This document shows, in pieces, positions 1-8,719 of a DNA stretch of 64,000 bases. Source of the stretch: Pelobates cultripes (Eukaryota; Chordata; Amphibia; Anura; Pelobatidae); assembly GCA_933207985.1 (NCBI GenBank), contig OW240913.1, forward strand, positions 275,253,401 to 275,317,400, written 5' to 3'. The position numbers and the translations under genes are program-made. The stretch's first letter is position 1, and the number at the start of each line of letters is the position of its first letter. A model generated the notes under the pieces. That model saw only the letters and a program-made list of their open reading frames with translations, made no database searches and was not told the DNA's origin.

Positions 1-272
1 CTTCACTTGCAAACTTAAAGTTTTACCATGAGTCTGCCCGCCTCTCCCCCAAGGAGCCCAAGGCAACTACTTCCCATGAAAAGAAAAATGGAATATCATC
101 AGACGTCACTCTGTTCAATGGAATGACATCTACGTGATTAGAGGGGCCATGCCAGGTGTGGGGAAGCTTTACTAGGCTTCCCAGATGAAGGATATCCATA
201 GATGGGCTATGGATGGGCTAATGTAGGTACTGGATCCATTTGGAAGGAGGTGAGTATAACAAAAATGCAGTG
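1..272. other. Flank left of the Ngaro element, nothing recognised
   Basis: No convincing reading frame, RNA gene or known repeat is visible. The segment ends where the Ngaro terminal repeat A1 begins. No target duplication is shared with the right flank at 7230, as expected for a tyrosine-recombinase retroelement. Confidence 0.4.
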
Positions 273-446
273 ATGTAGCCCCATGTAGCCAAAGCGCAGC
301 TAAGCGAAAAAAGGCCTTGACAGGGGTTAGGAGGCGGGCATAGGAGGAGGGAAGGAAGTAGGGAGTTATGGGTAAGTAGGCTTGGCTATTTAAATAGGCA
401 ACCATTTTAAAGCCTTCACTTTTAATTACTACCTTGCTGAGTTTGT
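273..446 (+). repeat. Ngaro left terminal repeat A1
   Basis: These 174 bp are nearly identical to A2 at 6513-6686 (differences include AGGGG versus AGTGG and CAACC versus CAGCC). It contains a TATA-like TATTTAAATA at 387-396, present in both copies, and so may carry the element's promoter. The match to A2 stops at 446. Confidence 0.9.
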
Positions 447-488
447 GTGCACTCCTGTGTCCACAGATTTGGTTTGGTGGGGTCTTTG

Positions 489-508
489 TTTTTCTCTCCT
501 TCTGCAGG
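489..508 (+). promoter_or_regulatory. Possible 3' splice acceptor upstream of the Ngaro Gag start
   Basis: A pyrimidine-rich run ends in CTGCAG at 508, followed 13 bases later by the ATG at 522. A similar pyrimidine tract ending in CACAG occurs downstream of A2, at about 6729-6741. This suggests, but does not prove, that the genomic RNA has a spliced 5' leader. Confidence 0.35.
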
Positions 509-521
509 GTCGAAGGATAAC

Positions 522-2903
522 ATGGAGGAGCTGTTGGAGCGGATCCGGTTGGCGGCTCAAGGACGTGGCGTGGACTGGCTGCGGGCGCAACTTGGACCAG
601 CCCTGGCGGGTGCTGCGGATCATGAGGGCGGCGGAGGTCGGCCTGTGCGGGCTCGGAGGCCGCCGAGACGGCTGAGCCCAGGCGCGGAGTCCGGTGGAGA
701 CGGTTCCAGCGGCCGGGCGGCGGCGGGACCAGGCCGAAACGGACCCGGTAGCCGCATGGTTGAGGCTCCGCCTCCCGGCGCGTTACCGGGACGTCGGAGA
801 AGCGGTAGCCGGCGGGAGGCTACCCGGGAGTCGGACGGTGCGGCTCCCAGTGCGGGGAGGGCTGCGCCTGGAGCGGGGGCCGCGGAAGACATCGGGCGGC
901 CCCCTGGAACCGGAGAGGACGCGGGATTGAAGCCCGGGAGGGCGTCTCCTACACCCATGACGGGGACTGGCGGGGCCGGTGCGGGAGGAGCTCGCGGACC
1001 GCCCCTGGAACAGGCAAGTGCAGGGGGTTCCGGCCGGGACCCCCTTGGCGCGAATCAGCGCAGGAGGACTGGGCACAGGGTTCAGAGACCTGGGGGGGAC
1101 ATGGAGAGGGGTCAGGTGCCTTCTAGAGCGGGGGCAGAGAGGTCTAGGGGGGAGGGTGCGCAGGGTAGTTCCAGGGTAGTGAGCATGGAGCGAGGGCCTG
1201 TAGCCGGGAGGGTGGAAGGGCCAGGGGGTACGGCAGGGGGAAGTTTGCCATCAGGTGGGGGCAGGAGGTCGAGGTGCGCAGGGCGTTCAGGACAGGTTAG
1301 GGGTGCAGGGTCTGGGGACGGGCTAGAGGTACCGAGGGGGTTCTTCTAGCCGGGGGGCCCGCCGGGGTGGGGGGTGGGGATTTCCCTGCGCTGGTGAGCA
1401 GATAGGTGGGCGTAGTTCTGGGGGGGGTTCAGGTTTGGGGTCTGGTGATAGCAGCCCGTCACCGGTTAGGGCCCGGGGGTCCGGGGGGTTTAAGGGAAGG
1501 GCTCGGCGTGTTAGGTCCTCATCTAGTAGCTCAGGGGGGGAGAGTGTCATGGCCCCCAGGCTGGTTACACGGGGGCGGGCCTCTGGTAGAAACGGGAGGA
1601 GTCGTAGTCCCAGAGGCAGGGCCGATCGGGCCTTGGGTGGGCGAAAAGGAGTGGTTGCGCGACGGGAGGCTCTGGTGTCCAGCGCTCTCAAGGTCGGGAC
1701 GGGGGGGCTGCTCATGACCAGTATGCTCTGCCCAGGACTTCTTCTCCTCGTTACAGATCTCGGAGCCGCTCCGCATCTGATGTGGCCGGGCACCGGGTTG
1801 GCTCCCCGGTTGGAGGATCGTTAACGGATGTCGCTCATCCTGGTCAGGGGACAGTACACAACGCAGCCCCAGGAGCTTCGGGGTCGAGGGGCTTGGCCGG
1901 TGAGTCCTCTGCTTCTCTGCACTCCAGTGCATTGGTTCATACACTTCAAGCACTTCTCCACTCACTGGGAGCGGGGGGTGCCACAAAGGGCGGTGTGGGT
2001 CAGGTTTGGGCTCAGGGGGCCGGGGTGGCGGGCCCGAGCGAGGTTCCCTCCGCGGAACAGAGTTCGGGTGGGGACACTGCAGTGACGGTTACTGGGGCGG
2101 AGGCGACGAGCGAGCGGGCTGAGTTGACGGGGGGGGTGGTTCCTGATGCGGCCAGGCAACACGCATATGTGTCGTTTGCGGGTCCGCTGGGGGTCCACCT
2201 CAAACAGGAGGTGAAGGAAAAAATCTGGAAGGGTGACTTCTGCGAGATCTTTTCTCTTCTCCCTTTGGAGGATTTTATTGATCTCAAAGAGGATGATAAA
2301 AAAGATGAGAAGAAGGAGGAGGAAGAGAAGAAGAAGCGGTATCGTAAGATTCCCAAGTCTTTCGGTAACTGGCTGAGGGCCTTTTGCGTGTTGGCCAGTG
2401 TTCTGGGCGAGAAATCGCCGGGCCTGTGCTCCTCTCTGTTTTGTTATTTGGATGGCATTTGGGAGGCGTATCGCACCTATGGCGGACTGGCATGGTGGCG
2501 GTACGACGAGCAATTCCGGCAGCGTTTGGCGGCTAATCCGGGTATGCGGTGGGATCAAATGGACCTGCCTCTCTGGATGAAGCTGATGATGGCGCAAAAA
2601 GCGCAGCCATTTCAGCCCACGGCCGGCGCAAAGGGGCAGTCCGCCTCGTCGGCCGCCATGCAAAAGGGCTTCTGCTGGCTCTTTAACGAGGGCCAGTGCA
2701 AATGGGGAAACGCCTGTCGCTTTAAGCACGAGTGTTCGGGCTGCGGAGGCGCGCATGGGCTCAACCGGTGCTTCAAAAAAGGGAAGTCGGGGCACACCGG
2801 GGTCCCTACCTCGGCTGGGGGGGGAGGGGGAGTTTCGCTTGCCCCGGGGCCTAACCCCGGTGAGGCTAGACGCGATGGAGCCGTGGCTAAGCCGCTACGG
2901 TAA
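522..2903 (+). pseudogene. Ngaro ORF1 (Gag-like), frame-broken
   Basis: The N-terminal part starts at ATG 522 (MEELLERIRLAA...), is rich in Gly, Arg and Pro, and stops at 1349. The C-terminal part is in the same frame at 1782-2903. The segment between is open only in another frame (about 1435-1824), so at least two indels or a missed intron are needed to connect them. The 373-residue C-terminal piece has a highly charged Asp/Glu/Lys stretch (about 165-185) and a conserved block ending in an aromatic-rich region. It then has a CCCH finger (C298, C306, C312, H316; spacing C-X7-C-X5-C-X3-H) and a CX2CX3HX4C knuckle just after. Such fingers are typical of DIRS/Ngaro Gag-like proteins and probably bind the element's RNA. 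The end overlaps the RT frame. The long G runs make either true decay or assembly error possible. Confidence 0.75.
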
Positions 2904-4452
2904 TAAGGCAGATGCCGTGGCGCTCCGGGCGGGGTTTGGTCAGGGGTTCTTTATCCCTTTCCGGAACCGGGGGGGGACTGGGGTTCGGCGCAACCTTAAA
3001 TCGGTGGCTGAGTTCCCGGGTGTGGTGCGGGAAAAACTGGGCAAGGAAGTCAAATTGGGGAGGATGGCAGGGCCGTTCCCGGCTCCTCCATTGGAGGGTC
3101 TGCGGGTTTCCCCACTCGGGGTGGTTCCCAAGAAGGAACCGGGCAAATTCAGGCTCATTCACCACCTCTCCTACCCGGAAGGAGAGTCGGTGAATGATGA
3201 TATTGACAAGGACTTGTGCTCGGTCTCATACGCATCATTCGACAGGGCGGTCGAGCTGGTAAGGAAGGCCGGGCGCGGAGCACTGTTGGCTAAGGTGGAT
3301 ATTGAAGCAGCGTTTCGGCTGCTTCCGGTCCACCCAGCGTGTCATCACTTGCTGGGGTGTTTCTTCGACGGGGGGTACTTTGTGGATTTGTGCCTTCCAA
3401 TGGGTTGTGCTATCTCCTGCGTCTACTTTGAGAAGTTTAGTACTTTTCTTGAATGGGTGGTCAAAGTTGAGGCGGGGAGTGGGGCTGTGGTACACTACCT
3501 GGACGATTTTCTCTGCGTAGGACCGGCGGGCTCCCCCGCCTGCCTACACTTGCTGAGAACGGTCGAGTGGGTGGCTGGCCATTTCGGGGTCCCGCTGGCG
3601 GCGGACAAGACAGAAGGGCCGGCTCAGTGCCTTAGTTTTCTGGGGTTGGAGATAGATACGTTGCAAGGGGAGTGTCGGCTGCCGCTGGAGAAGTTGCGGC
3701 GGCTGAAGGAGGAGGTGACGACGGCGGCTCAAGCCCGTAAGGTTACGTTGCGGCAGCTGCAGTCGTTGATCGGGATGCTGAATTTTGCATGCCGGGTGAT
3801 CCCAATGGGTAGGGTGTTCAGCCGGAGCCTGTCGGCAGCGACGGCAGGGGTGCGATCCCCGCGTCACTTCATTCGGGTGTCGTCGGCCATGAGGGCCGAC
3901 TTGGCTGTATGGGAGACCTTTTTGCGGGAGTTCAATGGGACGGTGATTTTTAGACAGGAGGGCGTGTCGGCTGCGGAACTGGAGCTGTTCACAGACGCGT
4001 CTGGTAGCGTGGGCTTTGGGGCTTATTTTGGGGGACGTTGGTGTGCGGAGCGATGGCCGAGGGAGTGGCGACTGAGCCCCCTCATGCGGAACTTGGCCTT
4101 CTTGGAGCTGTTCCCGCTGGTCGTTGCGTTGGCCCTGTGGGGGGATAGGCTGCGGGACCGGAAGGTGGTCTTTTTCTCGGACAATATGGCCGTGGTGCAC
4201 GCTGTGAATAACCAATCAGCTGCATCGAAACCCGTGGTTAGGTTGCTACGTCATTTTGTTCTGTCGTGCATGTCGCTAAATGTTGTTTTTCGGGCACGCC
4301 ATGTGCCTGGGTTCATGAATGATGTAGCTGACGCCCTGTCTCGTTTTCAGTGGTCACGATTCCGGACGGTGGCGCCGGAAGCCCAAGAAGTGGGGCAGGC
4401 TTGCCCAGACGAGATTTGGCGGCTCGGGGCGACCTGCTTGGGGGACTGGTGA
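2755..4452 (+). CDS. Ngaro reverse transcriptase / RNase H
   Basis: An uninterrupted 565-codon frame copies the element's RNA into DNA and degrades the template. The first ATG is at 2755, but conserved sequence begins near residue 40, so the true start could be later. RT motifs: VDIEAAF with the first catalytic Asp at 182, LPMGCAIS near 220, and YLDD at 248-251 (3496-3507). RNase H follows: FTDASG with Asp 414, FSDNMA with Asp 476, and ADALSRF with Asp 526. It overlaps ORF1 upstream (2755-2903) and the recombinase frame downstream (4350-4452), both in other frames, a compact layout usual for DIRS-order elements. All catalytic residues I can identify are present. No protease or integrase is encoded. 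Confidence 0.92.
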   Translation: MGSTGASKKGSRGTPGSLPRLGGEGEFRLPRGLTPVRLDAMEPWLSRYGNKADAVALRAGFGQGFFIPFRNRGGTGVRRNLKSVAEFPGVVREKLGKEVKLGRMAGPFPAPPLEGLRVSPLGVVPKKEPGKFRLIHHLSYPEGESVNDDIDKDLCSVSYASFDRAVELVRKAGRGALLAKVDIEAAFRLLPVHPACHHLLGCFFDGGYFVDLCLPMGCAISCVYFEKFSTFLEWVVKVEAGSGAVVHYLDDFLCVGPAGSPACLHLLRTVEWVAGHFGVPLAADKTEGPAQCLSFLGLEIDTLQGECRLPLEKLRRLKEEVTTAAQARKVTLRQLQSLIGMLNFACRVIPMGRVFSRSLSAATAGVRSPRHFIRVSSAMRADLAVWETFLREFNGTVIFRQEGVSAAELELFTDASGSVGFGAYFGGRWCAERWPREWRLSPLMRNLAFLELFPLVVALALWGDRLRDRKVVFFSDNMAVVHAVNNQSAASKPVVRLLRHFVLSCMSLNVVFRARHVPGFMNDVADALSRFQWSRFRTVAPEAQEVGQACPDEIWRLGATCLGDW

Positions 4453-5324
4453 AGGCTTCGCTGGCGCCGGCCACATGGGCCGCTTACAGTAAGGTCTGGG
4501 ACTCCTGGGAAAGGTCATGGGAAGGGTTGGACCGCCTGCCGGCGGGGGAATCGCTCAAGGATGCGTTCCTCTGGTACACCTGTCAATTTCTGGCGAAGGG
4601 GGCATCCCCGGCGGTGGTTGACAGGTCCATGGCGGCGATGGCTTTCTGGTTCAAGCTACATGGGGAAGAGGACCTTACTAAGGCCTTTGTCATAAGGCAG
4701 GCACTGAAGGGGTACCGGCGGGGCCGCAGGCGGCCTGACACTCGGCGCCCAGTATCGGTGCGAGTGTTGAGTGACCTGGTCGGTTTATTGCCTACTATAT
4801 GTTTCGACAGGTTCGAAGCATCGTTGTTTCAGGCGGCGTTTCTGTTGGCCTTCTTTGGAGCCTTTCGGGTAGGGGAGTTGGTCAGTGCCACGAGGACTGC
4901 GGCAGGAGGGGTACAGGTGTCGGGGGTCCGAGTGCTGGAAGGGAAGGTGGTTGTACACCTGGCAAGATCCAAGACGGACATGTTAGGCAAGGGCCGAGAT
5001 GTGACGCTGCGGGCCCTGCCGGGCTCCGCTTTGTGCCCAGTGGCCGCGGTGGCGGGGTACATGGCACGGAGGCCGGGGGTTGGAGGATCGCTGCTGGTAC
5101 ACGCGGACGGGTCTTCCCTCTCCCGGTTCCAGTTCACCAAGGTTTTTCGGTCTGGACTGGGAAAGCTAGGACTGAGGGTGGATACTTTTGGTACACACTC
5201 CTTTCGTATTGGGGCGGCTACGGAGGCAGCTCGGTTGGGTCTGGGGGATGACATAGTGAAACGGATTGGGAGATGGGAGTCGGTACGGTTCCGTTCATAT
5301 GTGCGCTTGGGTTTATTGGAGTAA
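4350..5324 (+). CDS. Ngaro tyrosine recombinase
   Basis: This 324-codon frame encodes the enzyme expected to integrate the circular DNA form. The N-terminal SAM-like part (about 30-125) has the ATWAAY and W-rich motifs of retroelement recombinases. The catalytic part has Arg 173 in FFGAFRVGEL, the H-x-x-R pair His 283 and Arg 286 in HSFRIGAAT, and nucleophile Tyr 317 in RSYVRLG. A Trp (GRWES) occupies the usual H/W position. The start is uncertain: the first ATG overlaps the RT frame by about 100 bases, and homology becomes clear only near residue 30. A GTAAGA overlaps the stop codon, but joining it to the AG at 5406 does not reach the frame holding the SGNH GHS motif. The tetrad is complete, so the enzyme may be active. 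Confidence 0.92.
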   Translation: MVTIPDGGAGSPRSGAGLPRRDLAARGDLLGGLVKASLAPATWAAYSKVWDSWERSWEGLDRLPAGESLKDAFLWYTCQFLAKGASPAVVDRSMAAMAFWFKLHGEEDLTKAFVIRQALKGYRRGRRRPDTRRPVSVRVLSDLVGLLPTICFDRFEASLFQAAFLLAFFGAFRVGELVSATRTAAGGVQVSGVRVLEGKVVVHLARSKTDMLGKGRDVTLRALPGSALCPVAAVAGYMARRPGVGGSLLVHADGSSLSRFQFTKVFRSGLGKLGLRVDTFGTHSFRIGAATEAARLGLGDDIVKRIGRWESVRFRSYVRLGLLE

Positions 5325-5405
5325 GATGGTGAAGGGCCTTTGGGGGGATCCCCGGGGGCTGGGTGCATAAGGGGATGTTATGATCTGTTTTCCTTCTCTC
5401 CCCCA

Positions 5406-5998
5406 GGCCGTGTCGCATGGATCGTGGGCCATTCATTTGTCTTCTGGGCCGAAAGGAGGGCTGCAGCTCGAGCTCAGGGCCACCAGCTGGGCTTTCATCG
5501 GGACCAGTTGGCAGTACAATGGTTCGGGTACAGGGGTTTTTGTTGGGGGGAGGTCTGCGGAAGGGTGTTCCGGATGGTAGCAGGCGGGCACGGCCGGACC
5601 TGCTGGTGCTCCATGCGGGGGGCAACGACTTAGGCCTCACTCCGCAGCGGCGGCTGGTGAAGTGGATGAAGCAGGACCTTAACAGTTTAAGGGACCTACT
5701 TCCGGGGGTGATGTTGGTCTGGTCGGAGATTATCCCTAGGAAGCGGTGGCGGCATGCTAGGGACCCGGGGGCTATTGACAGGTGTAGGAAGAAAGTGAAT
5801 AGCTTGATGGCAAGCTTCGTGCGGAAGCTAGGGGGTGTGGTGGTACGACATAGCGAGTTGGAAGGTGGTCTGCCGGGGTACTACCGTTTGGATGGGGTCC
5901 ATCTCTCGGCAGTTGGTTGGGATCTGTTGACCCTGGGCTGGCAGGATGGCATCACCAAGGCTCTTTTTCTTCGGGGTGGCGGAGCTCAGACAGCTTAA
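5406..5998 (+). pseudogene. Ngaro SGNH-hydrolase domain, frame-shifted
   Basis: Ngaro elements often carry a GDSL/SGNH esterase-like domain after the recombinase; its role in the life cycle is unknown. Here block I, GHSFVFW with the nucleophile Ser codon at 5433-5435, is in one frame (codon starts divisible by 3). The HAGGND block (Gly-Asn, 5612-5629) and DGVHLS with catalytic Asp 5891 and His 5900 are in another frame, which ends at 5998. The frames must change between about 5540 and 5600, where a run of six Gs lies at 5545-5550. No start ATG precedes block I in its frame, and a pyrimidine tract ending in CAG (5406) lies immediately upstream, as if the domain were reached by splicing. All four catalytic blocks are recognisable. 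Confidence 0.8.
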
Positions 5999-6020
5999 GG
6001 AGTCAAGGTCTGAGGTTGTG

Positions 6021-6512
6021 GCGGGATAGGGAGCTGAAGGAGAAGAAATAGGCTCCCTAGGATGAACGTCATGGAGACGTAAAACTGTGGTCATTGGTGG
6101 TTGGTAGGTTCCGAGTCCTGTCGGTGGCTCACAATCTGGTGGGGCAGGGGTATCCGGGTATACCCCTGCCATGGTTAATTTATGTTTGGCACTTTAAGTT
6201 GGTATGTTGGAATATGTTGTATGTATGTATATATATATATGTGTTATTTATATGGGGGTCATTGCCTGTTATATTAACAGAAGGATTCGGATGCGAGGGC
6301 GGAGTATGGGGGCAATGACCCATGTTTATTGTTAAATTATTATTGCTATGGTTATTAATATGGAAATTAATAAATTGTTATTATTCAAGATTGTTTAAAT
6401 AAAGCTGTGGACAAATTTTCCCATATACCTTTGTGTCAGTGAGTTATTGGGTTAGGTATGTGGGAGGGTTGTCCTGGAGTCCGACTGCCCATATGGCGAC
6501 TATACACCGGTC
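6021..6512 (+). repeat. Ngaro split repeat B1
   Basis: These 492 bp are repeated with small differences at 6744-7229 (B2). The copy includes an AATAAA polyadenylation signal at 6398-6403. It directly abuts A2, giving the B1-A2-B2 order. Confidence 0.9.
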
Positions 6513-6686
6513 ATGTAGCCCCATGTAGCCAAAGCGCAGCTAAGCGAAAAAAGGCCTTGACAGTGGTTAGGAGGCGGGCATAGGAGGAGGGAAGGAAGTA
6601 GGGAGTTATGGGTAAGTAGGCTTGGCTATTTAAATAGGCAGCCATTTTAAAGCCTTCACTTTTAATTACTACCTTGCTGAGTTTGT
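6513..6686 (+). repeat. Ngaro split repeat A2
   Basis: Second copy of A1 (273-446), with the same start and end and the same TATA-like box. It is followed by a 57-bp spacer (6687-6743) that ends in a pyrimidine tract and CACAG before B2. Confidence 0.9.
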
Positions 6687-6743
6687 CCCGCCCACCCTCC
6701 CTGAATTTGGTTCGGACTTGGGTTATCCTGTTTTTTCACAGCG

Positions 6744-7229
6744 GCGGGATAGGGAGCTGAAGGAGAAGAAATAGGCTCCCTAGGATGAACGTCATGGAGA
6801 CGTAAAACTGTGGTCATTGGTGGTTGGTAGGTTCCGAGTCCTGTCGGTGGCTCAGAATCTGGTGAGGCAGGGGTATCCGGGTATACCCCTGCCATGGTTA
6901 ATTTATGTTTGGCACTTTAAGTTGGTATGTTGGAATATGTTGATACGTATGTTATATGTTATATGTATATGTATATATGTTATTTATATGGGGGTCATTG
7001 CCTGTTATATTAACAGAAGGATTCGGTTACGAGGGCGGAGTATGGGGGCAATGACCCATGTTTATTGTTAAAATTATTATTGCTTAATAAATTATTGTTA
7101 TTCAAGATTGGTTAAATAAAGCTGTGGACAAATTTTCCCATATACCTTTGTGTCAGTGAGTTATTGGGTTGGGTATGTGGGAGGGTTGTCCTGGAGTCCG
7201 ACTGCCCATATGGCGACTATACACCGGTC
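6744..7229 (+). repeat. Ngaro right terminal repeat B2
   Basis: Second copy of B1. It has AATAAA at 7115-7120 and ends in the same CCGGTC as B1, which marks the right edge of the element. Confidence 0.9.
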
Positions 7230-7366
7230 AAGCGCCTTATATGACGGGTAAAAAAGGATTACAAGGGAAATACACTGGCAATTCACGGATGTGGTCTTAA
7301 AGGACAGATGTCTGGCTCGTGTTCATTTATAAGTTCCATCTGCATAAATACTATCTGGAAAGTGTA

Positions 7367-7718
7367 TTAAAGGACCCTTAAAGTCACCCAGGTCACTTCA
7401 TCTCAATGACGTTACCTGGATGCAGCAGTTCTTTAATTTTAACCCTGCAATGTAAAACATTGCTTTTTTAAAAAAATTTTTATTAGAAACTGCAATGTTT
7501 ACATGGCAGGGCTAAATCCTCCTCTAATATCTGTCATACTGAGAGCCACTAGATAGCCACTGACCAAGTAAAACTCGATTACATGATGGAGAAGCCCCCA
7601 TAGGAGTGCATGGATTCAATGTTTTCCTATTAGGAAGTTTGGATGCGTGCACGGCCCTTGCCATGCATGCGTATCAGGTTCACATGCTTATATTCCTAAC
7701 ACCTTAGTGTTTCTTTTA
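7367..7718. mobile_element. Diverged TTAA-flanked MITE
   Basis: It starts TTAAAGGACCC and ends with a degenerate inverse (AGTGTTTCTTTTA). The interior resembles the MITE at 61097-61680 (shared AACTGCAATGTTTACAT and a following GGGTTAAA-like block). It is non-coding and is a member of the dispersed family described for 22716-23012. Confidence 0.6.
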
Positions 7719-7819
7719 TTCAGTTAATATAGATACAATGCAAGTCTATAAAACTGGAAATAAAATTGAATAAAATAGTGAAAAACACCTCGTATTAGCA
7801 ATATTTCATGTAATACTCC

Positions 7820-8078
7820 TGTAACGGCACCCCAGACATAAAAGGGTTAAACCGCCGTTTAGTAGATCTTCCCTTCCAGATACACAGGCAGCTATTGTAG
7901 ACACCAATCCACCAAACCTGAGAAGCATACGAATGCTCTCAAACATGTGAATGCTGTAAACAGCCGAATAGGAAAAACCATATGAAAGGTTTACACTTCT
8001 AGCAGTCGAACTGGAACAGCATATAGGAAATCCCCCCAAGAATGAGACAAGGCTCCGTTTTGAGGGTCAAGCAGGAAC
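7820..8078 (-). repeat. LTR-like fragment, split by gypsy copy 1 (continues 12829-13069)
   Basis: It begins TGTAACGGC. The continuation at 12829-13069 closely matches part of the solo LTR at 54366-55578 (shared CCACAGGGTTTTGTAA and TTATCACAGGCAG). The two halves were separated by insertion of gypsy copy 1, shown by its GGAAC target duplication. It is therefore an older LTR of a related family, read on the minus strand. Confidence 0.55.
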
Positions 8079-8712
8079 TGTCACGTATTCATCCGCTTAT
8101 AGAAATGTGGTTAATGACATTTACTGTCCACACAGGAAAAGTTGTGCCGAGCAGCAACCTAATCCACAGAAGGTTTAATGCTGAGCAGTAATTGTGCAAA
8201 TGAAACCTGGTCTCATGTATTCATCCGCTTATAGAAAAGTGGTTAATGACATTTACTGTCCACACAGGAAAAGTTGTGCCGAGCAGCAACCTAATCCACA
8301 GAAGGGTTAATGCTGAGCAGCAATTATGCAAATGAAACCTGGTAACTGACTTTGGGGTCAAAGGCCGGTTACAGCCTATCAGAACTAAAGGAGGGGTATT
8401 TAGGTCCAGTTCTCAGCCTGCTCAGTGCCCTGTCGTGGTTTCCCTTGTGGTTGTCTGAGAGCGCGTTCCTGTTTATAGTTTTCTACCTGGTTTTTGACTT
8501 TGGCTTTGTTTATTGACTTCTCTATATTCTGGTATCCTGACTCCTGGCTTTCCTCATCGCTGTGTCCCTTTCTGTGTTCCCTGACCTCGGCTAGTATTTT
8601 TTGACTATTCTTTGTACGTTAAATCCGGCCATTCTAAGGACCGGTAATACGTTACTTATTTGTCATCCGTGCTGTACAGTTCTACGTGCTGGATCAAACA
8701 GTAATCCTGACA
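8079..8712 (+). repeat. Gypsy copy 1, 5' LTR
   Basis: The 634-bp LTR has a TATA-like GGTATTTAGG at about 8395-8404 and a probable RNA start near 8428. Its first about 270 bp are a tandem duplication of a unit of about 134 bp (both start CATCCGCTTATAGAAA-like and end AAATGAAACCTGG). The gag ATG lies only 7 bp past the LTR end. Confidence 0.92.
8395..8438 (+). promoter_or_regulatory. LTR promoter and possible self-priming segment
   Basis: A TATA-like box lies about 30 bp before CCCTGTCGTGG (8428-8438). That stretch pairs, with one mismatch and two G-U pairs, to the bases directly after the LTR (8713-8723). The same holds in copy 2 (18086-18096 with 17802-17812). This fits the self-priming known from the Tf1/sushi group. 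No tRNA-complementary site is obvious. Confidence 0.5.
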
Positions 8713-8719
8713 TTACGAC

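Larger units (their letters stand above)
273..7229 (+). mobile_element. Ngaro-type (DIRS order) retrotransposon, nearly full length
   Basis: A 7-kb element encodes, in order, a Gag-like protein, reverse transcriptase with RNase H, a tyrosine recombinase and an SGNH-hydrolase domain. Its ends are split direct repeats: A1 (273-446) at the left, and B1 (6021-6512), A2 (6513-6686), B2 (6744-7229) at the right. This layout, with a recombinase instead of an integrase and no target duplication, defines the Ngaro group. Such elements are thought to replicate through a circular DNA that the recombinase integrates. The RT and recombinase frames are intact, while the Gag-like and SGNH regions carry frame breaks, several of them near long G runs. 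The copy therefore looks fairly young but probably not fully functional. Confidence 0.93.

Noticed and set aside
3544..4215. 223-codon minus-strand frame opposite the Ngaro RT
   Set aside because: Shadow of the RT frame in GC-rich codons, without recognisable motifs.
4350..5324. Tyrosine recombinase as a prophage or integron integrase (bacterial contamination)
   Set aside because: It overlaps an RT/RNase H frame and lies between Ngaro split repeats; surrounding DNA is vertebrate.
5406..5998. SGNH domain as a host esterase gene
   Set aside because: It sits inside the Ngaro element between the recombinase and B1, where such domains are known; no host exon structure.
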